Part shown: in pieces, positions 1 to 4,814 of the stretch
Layout: every line of letters starts with the position of its first letter
How positions within the stretch are numbered: position 1 is the stretch's first letter
From: JAZKFP01 sp040386355
GTDB taxonomy: Bacteria; Pseudomonadota; Gammaproteobacteria; Pseudomonadales; UBA6940
NCBI GenBank assembly: GCA_040386355.1
Contig: JAZKFP010000298.1
Location: 1 to 5,265, forward strand
Direction: 5' to 3'
DNA: 5,265 nt
Notes under the pieces: model-generated
The model's database searches: none
The model's input: the letters and a program-made list of their open reading frames with translations, nothing else
Told to the model about the DNA's origin: nothing
Made by a program: the position numbers and the translations under genes

Positions 1-599
1 ATGAATTAGAAAAACCAGGTCGCGATCCACGTCCTTCTTTTAAAATGGCGCATTTTCGCGATGATATTGCTGAATTAAAAGATTTAAAACCCGATATGAT
101 TTTGGAAGGCGTTGTCACGAACGTTACCCGTTTTGGAGCCTTTGTTGATATTGGTGTGCATCAAGATGGATTAGTGCATATTTCATCGTTAGCAAATCGT
201 TTTGTTAAAAACCCGCAGGATTGTGTTAAAGCTGGCGATATCGTTAAAGTTAAAGTATTGGAAGTGGACTTAAATTTAAAACGTATTCAACTTAGTATGC
301 GTTTAGAAGAAGAATCAAAATCGACAACTGAGAGAACAAATACACCGAACAATGCGCCAACAACGCAACGCAAAAATCCAAACCAACCCAACACTAGTGC
401 ATTTAAACCACGGCCAGCACCAACTGGAAAACCAGTTTCTGTTCCTTCAAAGAAAACCAGCAACAATGCGAAACGTCCCCCAGAAAAACCCAAAGTTTCA
501 CAACCTGTAGCAAACAAGGCAACGTATTCTCTAGCGCTCGCTTTTTCCAGCGTAAAACTACGTTCGGATAAACGCGATGACAGCCCGGATGAATTATAA
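1..599 (+). CDS. tex: Tex family RNA-binding transcription accessory protein, 3' end only
   Basis: This is the C-terminal part of Tex (YhgF in E. coli), a cytoplasmic nucleic-acid-binding protein linked to transcription. The reading frame is open from the first full codon at 3 and begins with ELEKPGRDPRPSFKMA, the conserved Tex linker before the S1 domain, so the ATG at 45 is an internal methionine and the true start lies outside the window. Of 198 visible residues, an S1 RNA-binding fold occupies about bases 84-302, with the hallmarks GVVTNVTRFGAFVDIG, HQDGLVHIS and a closing IQLSMRL strand. After it comes a tail of nearly 100 residues rich in Asn, Pro, Thr, Lys and Gln, probably disordered and basic; such tails vary among Tex proteins. 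The extreme end, SLALAFSSVKLR, resembles the short helical ending common in the family. The upstream helix-turn-helix, YqgF-like and HhH parts are not visible. Identification is firm; the cellular role of Tex is only partly understood. Confidence 0.95.
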   Translation, partial: ELEKPGRDPRPSFKMAHFRDDIAELKDLKPDMILEGVVTNVTRFGAFVDIGVHQDGLVHISSLANRFVKNPQDCVKAGDIVKVKVLEVDLNLKRIQLSMRLEEESKSTTERTNTPNNAPTTQRKNPNQPNTSAFKPRPAPTGKPVSVPSKKTSNNAKRPPEKPKVSQPVANKATYSLALAFSSVKLRSDKRDDSPDEL

Positions 600-611
600 A
601 AAAATAATATG

Positions 612-654
612 AAATAGGTAATTCTGAAATTTATTTTTATAAGTTACCTATTTT
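612..654 (+). terminator. Possible tex terminator hairpin
   Basis: AAATAGGTAA (612-621) and TTACCTATTT (644-653) form a perfect 10-bp inverted repeat starting 13 bases after the tex stop codon. The stem is AU-rich, the loop is long (22 nt), and only a short T run follows, so as an intrinsic terminator it would be weak. Its position directly behind tex and before the gshA leader supports a role in ending the tex transcript or protecting its 3' end. Confidence 0.45.
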
Positions 655-678
655 AACAGCAAAAATTTTACCTTTTTG

Positions 679-726
679 TTATTGATCCTACTTGTTATTG
701 ATTTTATTTTTTATTGATATGGTTAG
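679..726. repeat. Three TTATTGAT direct repeats with 16-bp period
   Basis: TTATTGAT occurs at 679-686, 695-702 and 711-718, an exact 16-bp period. The first two copies extend leftward to TTGTTATTGAT (676-686 and 692-702). The intervening bases partly agree (units TTATTGATCCTACTTG, TTATTGATTTTATTTT, TTATTGATATGGTTAG), and the 16 bases before the first unit (663-678) match it at 9 of 16 positions, possibly a decayed fourth copy. The array ends 19 bases before the gshA start codon, so it sits in the promoter/leader region. It could be a tandem duplication or a set of protein-binding sites; no regulator is identified from sequence. Confidence 0.6.
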
Positions 727-745
727 CCTGCTGTGAGACTGTTTT

Positions 746-2377
746 ATGCAAATTGATTCAACCATTTTACAATGGTTAAAAAATCAAGACGTTCAAAAAA
801 CACTTCGCTTCTCTAAACGCGGAATTGAAAAAGAAAGTTTACGTGTGACACAGCAAGGAAGATTGGCGCAATCCCCACATCCACAAATTTTAGGTTCTGC
901 GTTAACCCATCCACAAATTACGACTGATTTTTCTGAATCTTTACTCGAATTTATTACACCCGCATGCGACAGTATTCAAGAAGCAATTGATCATTTGGAT
1001 CAAACCCATCGCTTTGTTAGCCATCACTTACCAGATCAAGAAATGTTGTGGAATTTAAGCATGCCGTGTGAATTACCGGCAGAGCAGGATATTCCTTTAG
1101 CGCGCTATGGCAATTCTACGCAAGCTCAAATGAAGACCATTTATCGTGAAGGTTTAGGATTGCGCTATGGTCGCGCCATGCAAACTATTGCAGGTGTCCA
1201 TTATAATTTTTCTTTATCACATGATTTTTGGACCTTATTGCAAGAAAAAAAGTGGCAAGAAAAAAAAACAACAAGCCTTGCTACGAAAATGAGTCATAAA
1301 GATTTTATTTCAGATCAATATTTTGCAATGATCCGAAATTTTCAACGTGTATCTTGGTTAGTTATTTATTTAAGCGGCGCTTCTCCAGTCTGTCATGCTA
1401 ATTTTGTTGGCAAAGAAAAAACATCATTAGAAAAAGTTGCACCGGATACGTTAGGAACCCGTTGGGCAACTTCTTTACGAATGAGTGATATGGGGTATCA
1501 CAACAATGCTCAATCTCAATTGCATGTTTGCTACAACAATATTGACAGTTATATTGATTCACTAAATTATGCTTTGCAAACGCCCTACAAAATCTACAAC
1601 GAAATAGGTTTATATCAAAACCAACGACGTGTACAGCTTAATACCAATTTACTGCAAATTGAGAATGAATATTACGCTCCCATACGACCCAAACAACCGA
1701 CACTTTCTGGTGAACGTCCAACACGTGCGTTGAAAACACGTGGGGTAGAATATGTTGAAGTACGATGTCTTGATATTGATCCGTTTTGTAGCGAAGGCGT
1801 TCACACGGATGTTGCTCATTTTGTTGAAATATTATTAATATTTTGTTTATTATCTTCCAGCCCAGATATTAGTTATGAAGATATTTTGATTTTTGAAAAC
1901 AATCGAAAATTAACCGTTAATCAAGGTCGACAACCTAATTTAGAATTGTACGACGGGATACAAAACGTTAGATTACACGATTGGGCAATTAGCTTATTAG
2001 ATCAGATGCAGCCCATCGCACGCATATTAGATGAAGCTTATTCAAGTAATTCTTATAGCAATGCATTAATAAGCCAACGCGATAAAGTGTTGCATCCTGA
2101 AACCACTCCGTCTGCAATTCTATGGCAATGGATCGAAAACCATCAAAAAAGTTATTTAGAATTTGGAATTCAATTATCAAAAACCTGGACTAATTTACAA
2201 AAACAGCGTGATTTATCTCCAGAAATTATTGCTCAATACCACCTATGGACGGCAACATCTTTAGCTGAACAAAAAGAATTGGAATCTCGGGCTCAACCGG
2301 ATTTAGAAAATTACTTAGCGGACTATTTTTCTGGATTGCCTGCCATGAAGCAATCACCCTGCGCACCGGATGCTTAA
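746..2377 (+). CDS. gshA: Glutamate-cysteine ligase (gamma-glutamylcysteine synthetase), proteobacterial type
   Basis: GshA joins L-glutamate and L-cysteine with ATP to give gamma-glutamylcysteine, the first and usually rate-limiting step of glutathione synthesis in the cytoplasm. The 543-residue product matches the E. coli-type GshA family along its length: KRGIEKESLR at 24-33, LGSALTHPQITTDFSESLLEF at about 49-69, YREGLGLRYG, GVHYNFS at 150-156, ATSLRMSDMGY, QIENEYYAPIRPK at 304-316 and GVEYVEVRCLDIDPF. Acidic residues E28, E30, D61 and E68 correspond to conserved metal/substrate-site residues of the E. coli enzyme. It is slightly longer than the roughly 518 residues of E. coli GshA, partly through a Lys-rich insert near residues 165-185 that includes a run of nine A bases (1260-1268). 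The frame is intact. The ATG at 746 is kept because homology starts close after it; the ribosome-binding site is weak (GTGAGA near 733-738). gshB is not in the window. No convincing terminator was found after the stop. Confidence 0.97.
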   Translation: MQIDSTILQWLKNQDVQKTLRFSKRGIEKESLRVTQQGRLAQSPHPQILGSALTHPQITTDFSESLLEFITPACDSIQEAIDHLDQTHRFVSHHLPDQEMLWNLSMPCELPAEQDIPLARYGNSTQAQMKTIYREGLGLRYGRAMQTIAGVHYNFSLSHDFWTLLQEKKWQEKKTTSLATKMSHKDFISDQYFAMIRNFQRVSWLVIYLSGASPVCHANFVGKEKTSLEKVAPDTLGTRWATSLRMSDMGYHNNAQSQLHVCYNNIDSYIDSLNYALQTPYKIYNEIGLYQNQRRVQLNTNLLQIENEYYAPIRPKQPTLSGERPTRALKTRGVEYVEVRCLDIDPFCSEGVHTDVAHFVEILLIFCLLSSSPDISYEDILIFENNRKLTVNQGRQPNLELYDGIQNVRLHDWAISLLDQMQPIARILDEAYSSNSYSNALISQRDKVLHPETTPSAILWQWIENHQKSYLEFGIQLSKTWTNLQKQRDLSPEIIAQYHLWTATSLAEQKELESRAQPDLENYLADYFSGLPAMKQSPCAPDA

Positions 2378-2461
2378 TGTTTATTTTTTACAGTGTTTTC
2401 CGTAGTTCTTTTGTAATTATTTTATTTCTCAAAGATCTATCGAATTTATATTAAGATATAG

Positions 2462-2524
2462 TGAACGCTCATAGGATTTCCTAAAACACTTTTCAAGTAT
2501 TCAATCCGTAATAGGCAGCGTTCA
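2462..2524. repeat. Inverted repeat TGAACGCT / AGCGTTCA enclosing a smaller hairpin
   Basis: TGAACGCT (2462-2469) and AGCGTTCA (2517-2524) are perfect reverse complements 47 bp apart. Just inside the left arm, TAGGATTTCCTA (2472-2483) can fold into a small hairpin. If transcribed, the segment could form a closing stem with an internal hairpin. Function is unknown; it could be part of a small RNA, a 3' UTR structure or a chance pairing. Confidence 0.35.
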
Positions 2525-2529
2525 ACACA

Positions 2530-2547
2530 GGCGAATGATTATTCGCC
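2530..2547. repeat. Short hairpin GGCGAAT-GATT-ATTCGCC
   Basis: A perfect 7-bp stem (2530-2536 with 2541-2547) closes a 4-base loop. It is GC-richer than its surroundings and lies about 80 bases downstream of the leftward FliL-like gene. It could stall or end that transcript, but no T run follows on the minus strand (TGTGTTG), so a canonical Rho-independent terminator is not supported. Confidence 0.4.
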
Positions 2548-2626
2548 CGCATCTACTTTTCCACAAAACACCTTTTATAAAACATTTCACCATGGAAAAC
2601 TCATCTGCGTTTGGTATAGATTTTAT

Positions 2627-3052
2627 CTACTCCATCCTAAATGTCATAAAAAATAATGCTTCAATTTCAGCTGGTTCAGATTCTTTATGTAAAATTTTAG
2701 TAATTTTCTTTACAGCTAATTCTCTTAAAGCCTGCAGTTTTTTTTCATCACCGAATGTTTCACGATTCTGTTTCGCTAAAAAATCCAGTAAAAAATTTTG
2801 AATACTAGGTAAATGCCGTTGAATGGCTTCAGCTGTTTGAACGTTTCTTACCCGCACTCCAATATCGGTACGCAACTGGTGTAAATTCTCATCAACATAA
2901 TTAATAATAATAGTTTGAGGTAGGGCAACGAAAATGGATGAGGATTTAACATTTTGAACTTTTAAATCTGCCTTATTATTTTGGGCAAGCGCATAGTTAG
3001 ATTGAAATACGATCCCAAAGATCAGACTTGAAATAAGACATAGCTTTAACAT
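2627..3052 (-). CDS. Exported FliL-like protein
   Basis: This encodes a 141-residue protein with a clear Sec signal peptide: MLK, then a hydrophobic stretch to about residue 20, then ALA followed by Q24, giving a mature periplasmic or secreted protein of about 118 residues. The mature part resembles the FliL periplasmic domain. It has a beta strand SIFVALPQTIIINY, a second strand LRTDIGVRVRN, a helical block with RHLPSIQNFLLDFLAKQ, then KKLQALRELAVKKITKIL, and the closing IEALFFMTFRME, which parallels the 'VxxVYFTxFvvQ' end of FliL. Classical FliL keeps an N-terminal membrane anchor and works at the flagellar stator; here the N terminus looks cleavable and no flagellar genes are nearby. The ATG at 3050-3052 is supported by an AGG ribosome-binding sequence seven bases upstream (3060-3062). 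It is divergent from dsbB across a MITE-like element. Real gene: confident. FliL family: probable, by eye. Function: unknown. Confidence 0.75.
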   Translation of the reverse strand: MLKLCLISSLIFGIVFQSNYALAQNNKADLKVQNVKSSSIFVALPQTIIINYVDENLHQLRTDIGVRVRNVQTAEAIQRHLPSIQNFLLDFLAKQNRETFGDEKKLQALRELAVKKITKILHKESEPAEIEALFFMTFRME

Positions 3053-3095
3053 AAACCTGCCTGTGAATTATTTTTAATTTAATATGAGTAACAAG

Positions 3096-3343
3096 ATATA
3101 CCCGTAGCGAATGAAAATTAGGTGTTTATCATGATCTTTTTTTCCGCTTGCTGTGTTGCCTGCTCGAACGCGTCACAGCGTTCTCGCTGCGTAAAGCTTT
3201 GGCTACGCAGCGTCAAGACGTCGTGCAACCGAAAAAAAATCTTCATGCTTCACCATTTCATTTGTCCGGCCGCTGCCTTGAGTCGCGGCGCGTAAAGCGC
3301 CCTACCATTTTTTAAAAACAAAGGTCATTCGCTATGGGTATAT
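3096..3343. mobile_element. MITE-like non-autonomous element with 19-bp terminal inverted repeats
   Basis: ATATACCCGTAGCGAATGA (3096-3114) and TCATTCGCTATGGGTATAT (3325-3343) are reverse complements with one mismatch (G3104 against T3335), bounding a 248-bp segment. The interior differs sharply in composition: by hand count about 60% GC at 3144-3230 and over 70% at 3264-3302, inside AT-rich DNA. It contains further pairings: GAACGC/GCGTTC (3166-3171, 3178-3183), CGCTGCGTA/TACGCAGCG (3185-3193, 3204-3212), GGCGC/GCGCC (3287-3291, 3297-3301), and a loose inverted pair around the T7 and A8 tracts (3130-3150, 3226-3247). GCGTAAAGC is repeated directly at 3189 and 3290. No transposase is present. 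The outermost bases are compatible with a TA target duplication (TA-TACCC...GGGTA-TA), as in IS630/Tc1-type elements, but because TA is also part of the palindrome this is not proof. Confidence 0.7.
3185..3212. repeat. GC-rich hairpin CGCTGCGTA / TACGCAGCG inside the element
   Basis: A perfect 9-bp stem (3185-3193 with 3204-3212) with a 10-base spacer forms the strongest internal hairpin of the element. Immediately to its left lies a second one, GAACGC-gtcaca-GCGTTC (3166-3183), so an RNA through this region could form two adjacent stems. Confidence 0.6.
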
Positions 3344-3371
3344 TTGACTTTGAACAAAATTTTTTTATCAT
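3344..3371 (+). promoter_or_regulatory. Putative sigma-70 promoter for dsbB
   Basis: TTGACT (3344-3349) and TATCAT (3366-3371), each 5 of 6 to consensus, are separated by 16 bp. The -35 box begins at the base directly after the right terminal repeat of the MITE-like element. Transcription would start near 3378, giving dsbB a 5' leader of about 120 bases. A weaker alternative lies closer: TTGTAA (3420-3425), 17 bp, TAAAAA (3443-3448). Confidence 0.45.
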
Positions 3372-3498
3372 AGCCATTTGTTATATGCATTATGATAAGT
3401 GCTAACATTTCAAAGCTACTTGTAAAGTCTATCCGTCATTTTTAAAAAATCTATTTCATGTGCTATACACTTCAATCGTTTAAGAGTAATAAGCTTAC

Positions 3499-4005
3499 AT
3501 GCAAAAATTATCACATCGTTTATGGCTGTTTCTATTTAGCATTTCCTCCTTAAGCCTAATTAGTGCTTACGTTATGGAATTTTATTTCCTAATGGAACCT
3601 TGCAATCTTTGTATTCTTCAAAGATTTGTCATTATTGGAATAATAATACTGGCAATCGCTGGTATCACTTTTAAACATGTCGTTATGCAATGGATATTTT
3701 CCATATTCATTTCTTTAGCAACTTTAATTGGAGTAATAATTGGTGCTCGACATGTGTGGTTACAGCACTTACCTGCCTCTGAAGTACCCTTGTGCGGTCC
3801 AAATTTAGATTATTTATTAGAGCGCTTTCCTATTTGGGAAAGCATAAAAATAGCATTTCAAGGCTCAGGTGATTGCGCTGAAGCGGGTAGTTTATTTCTT
3901 GGCCTTTCGCTAGCAGTATGGACAGTAATTTTAATGTGCATATTACATGTTGCATCTGAGGCCTTAATCGTTGTACAAATAAAGACCAGACAACGTAAAA
4001 ATTAA
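3499..4005 (+). CDS. dsbB: Disulfide bond formation protein B (quinone-linked oxidase of DsbA)
   Basis: DsbB is an inner-membrane protein that reoxidises periplasmic DsbA and passes the electrons to quinone. The 168-residue product has the family layout: four hydrophobic segments (about 8-30, 43-60, 64-83 and 132-155), a first periplasmic loop with the redox pair C35-N-L-C38, and a second loop with C99 and C126 in the contexts PLCGPNLDYLLERFP and GSGDCAE. R42, four residues after C38, matches the quinone-contacting Arg48 of E. coli DsbB. GARHVWLQHLP after the third helix is also typical. All four essential cysteines are present, so the enzyme should be active. The ATG at 3499 has AAGAG (3482-3486) upstream at a rather long 12-base spacing; homology begins right after it. 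The partner dsbA is not in the window. It is followed by rsd on the same strand after 206 bases, so co-transcription is uncertain. Confidence 0.95.
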   Translation: MQKLSHRLWLFLFSISSLSLISAYVMEFYFLMEPCNLCILQRFVIIGIIILAIAGITFKHVVMQWIFSIFISLATLIGVIIGARHVWLQHLPASEVPLCGPNLDYLLERFPIWESIKIAFQGSGDCAEAGSLFLGLSLAVWTVILMCILHVASEALIVVQIKTRQRKN

Positions 4006-4070
4006 TGTGCATTGTTAATAATTAGAAATTTTTTCAGATTTCTTGAAATGGTGATTTTAGAACTTGCGCT

Positions 4071-4095
4071 AGTGCCTATCTTTATAAAAAGCACT
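4071..4095 (+). other. Weak hairpin between dsbB and rsd
   Basis: AGTGC (4071-4075) pairs with GCACT (4091-4095), and TTT/AAA inside can lengthen the stem with a bulge. It is followed by TTGTTAATAA, not a real T run. It may act as a weak terminator for dsbB or as leader structure before rsd; the evidence is slight. Confidence 0.25.
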
Positions 4096-4195
4096 TTGTT
4101 AATAAATAATTAGATATTTTAAAAATCTCACTAACAGACGACATATTTTTTCAGCAATATCATACTCTTAAAGTTTTATTGAAAATTCACATAAC

Positions 4196-4203
4196 AGGGA
4201 AGG
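4196..4203 (+). promoter_or_regulatory. Strong ribosome-binding site fixing the rsd start
   Basis: AGGGAAGG ends eight bases before the ATG at 4212. It lies inside any longer reading from the in-frame TTG at 4179, which has no comparable signal, so it selects ATG 4212 as the start. Confidence 0.75.
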
Positions 4204-4211
4204 TAATTATT

Positions 4212-4703
4212 ATGAAACAGGATAAAATCTATTTGGATCGTCGATCAAGTACCTGGCAAGAAATGAATAGCATTTTGAACCGCTGGCTTAAAGAACGAAA
4301 TGAATTAATTTTTCTCTTATGCTCGGTAACTGGATTGGATCAACTGCATGATAAAACCACCTCTTTGCATTCTAAATTGCAAAATCTATGTCAAGTTTTA
4401 GTAGATTACGTATCGGCAGGACATTTTGAAGTGTATGAGAAATTGGTACAAGAAGGTGAGGTTTTTGGCGAAAATCACCGTTCTTTAATTGCGAATGTCT
4501 ATCCGAAACTTCAACACTCAACAGATATAGCTTTGCAATTTCATGATCGATATGAATCATTTATGCATCAAGCAGAGCTCGATTCTCTAACAAAAGATTT
4601 AGGAAATCTTGCTGAATTATTGGAATTACGTTTTGAATTAGAAGATCAATTAATCAAAGAACTACATACAGTACATGAAGTAAAATTAGCTTCTGCCTCT
4701 TAA
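4212..4703 (+). CDS. rsd: Rsd/AlgQ family anti-sigma-70 regulator
   Basis: Rsd binds the housekeeping sigma factor (RpoD) and helps shift RNA polymerase toward alternative sigma factors in stationary phase; the Pseudomonas homologue is AlgQ. The 163-residue product matches the roughly 158-residue family: an N-terminal helix with WQEMNSILNRWLKERNELI, a middle block LCQVLVDYVSAGHFEVYEKL that aligns closely with the E. coli LVDYLSAGHF...YERI segment, the YPKLQHSTD stretch, and a C-terminal LLELRFELEDQLIKEL helix. It is cytoplasmic, all-helical, with no signal peptide or membrane segment. ATG 4212 is chosen over the upstream TTG because of its strong ribosome-binding site, and it gives the usual family length. 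A TATCAT box (4158-4163) with a poor -35 (CAGACG, 4135-4140) could be its own promoter. Downstream lies a strong terminator. The dsbB-rsd-FKBP neighbourhood recalls the Pseudomonas algQ locus. Confidence 0.93.
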   Translation: MKQDKIYLDRRSSTWQEMNSILNRWLKERNELIFLLCSVTGLDQLHDKTTSLHSKLQNLCQVLVDYVSAGHFEVYEKLVQEGEVFGENHRSLIANVYPKLQHSTDIALQFHDRYESFMHQAELDSLTKDLGNLAELLELRFELEDQLIKELHTVHEVKLASAS

Positions 4704-4713
4704 AATAGATAAC

Positions 4714-4725
4714 TATCCTAGGATA
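4714..4725. repeat. 12-bp perfect palindrome TATCCTAGGATA
   Basis: A perfect, spacer-free 12-bp palindrome lies 11 bases after the rsd stop and 12 bases before the terminator stem. It has the symmetry of a dimeric protein-binding site, but its position between the 3' ends of two convergent genes gives no regulatory context. It may be chance. Confidence 0.35.
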
Positions 4726-4737
4726 AAATTTTGAATA

Positions 4738-4774
4738 AAGAAAAGGGTAAAGTTTGACACTTTACCCTTTTCTT
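4738..4774. terminator. Bidirectional intrinsic terminator between rsd and the FKBP gene
   Basis: A perfect 16-bp stem (AAGAAAAGGGTAAAGT, 4738-4753, with 4759-4774) closes a 5-base TTGAC loop. On the plus strand the 3' arm runs into TTTTCTTGTTTAT; on the minus strand the stem ends in CTTTTCTTTATT. Both give U-rich 3' sides, so it can serve the two converging genes. This is the best terminator in the window. Confidence 0.9.
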
Positions 4775-4814
4775 GTTTATCGCCATAAATTTTAAAATTA
4801 TTAATAATTGATAG

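Larger units (their letters stand above)
2378..2626. other. Intergenic region between convergent gshA and FliL-like genes
   Basis: This 249-bp gap lies between two genes that converge on it. I found no credible coding frame. It holds two inverted-repeat structures (2462-2524 and 2530-2547), and neither is followed by a U tract in either direction. The first 80 bases are strongly T-rich on the plus strand and could help termination of gshA without a clear stem. Confidence 0.5.

Noticed and set aside
287..517. Minus-strand open frame within tex
   Set aside because: It is antisense to the low-complexity tex tail; its Phe/Gly/Val-rich composition just mirrors that tail.
45..599. A complete 184-residue S1-domain protein starting at ATG 45
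   Set aside because: The frame is open upstream and the preceding codons (ELEKPGRDPRPSFK) match the conserved Tex linker, so this is the end of a longer gene.
676..726. CRISPR-like array before gshA
   Set aside because: Repeats of 8-11 bp with 16-bp period are far too short for CRISPR repeats and spacers, and no cas genes are present.
2535..2801. Plus-strand open frame of 88 codons
   Set aside because: It is antisense to the FliL-like gene, begins inside a hairpin, has no ribosome-binding site and no recognisable domain, whereas the minus-strand frame has a signal peptide and a family pattern.
3067..3094. Minus-strand promoter TTGTTA (3094-3089) and AATAAT (3072-3067), 16-bp spacer, for the FliL-like gene
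   Set aside because: The transcript would start around 3060, within the ribosome-binding sequence, leaving almost no leader. The boxes may be chance in AT-rich DNA.
4024..4043. AGAAAT/ATTTCT hairpin after dsbB as its terminator
   Set aside because: The stem is only six AU-rich pairs and is followed by TGAAATGG, not a T run.
4179..4211. Longer Rsd starting at TTG 4179
   Set aside because: It would place the strong AGGGAAGG ribosome-binding site inside the gene and add 11 residues not expected in the family; ATG 4212 fits spacing and length.
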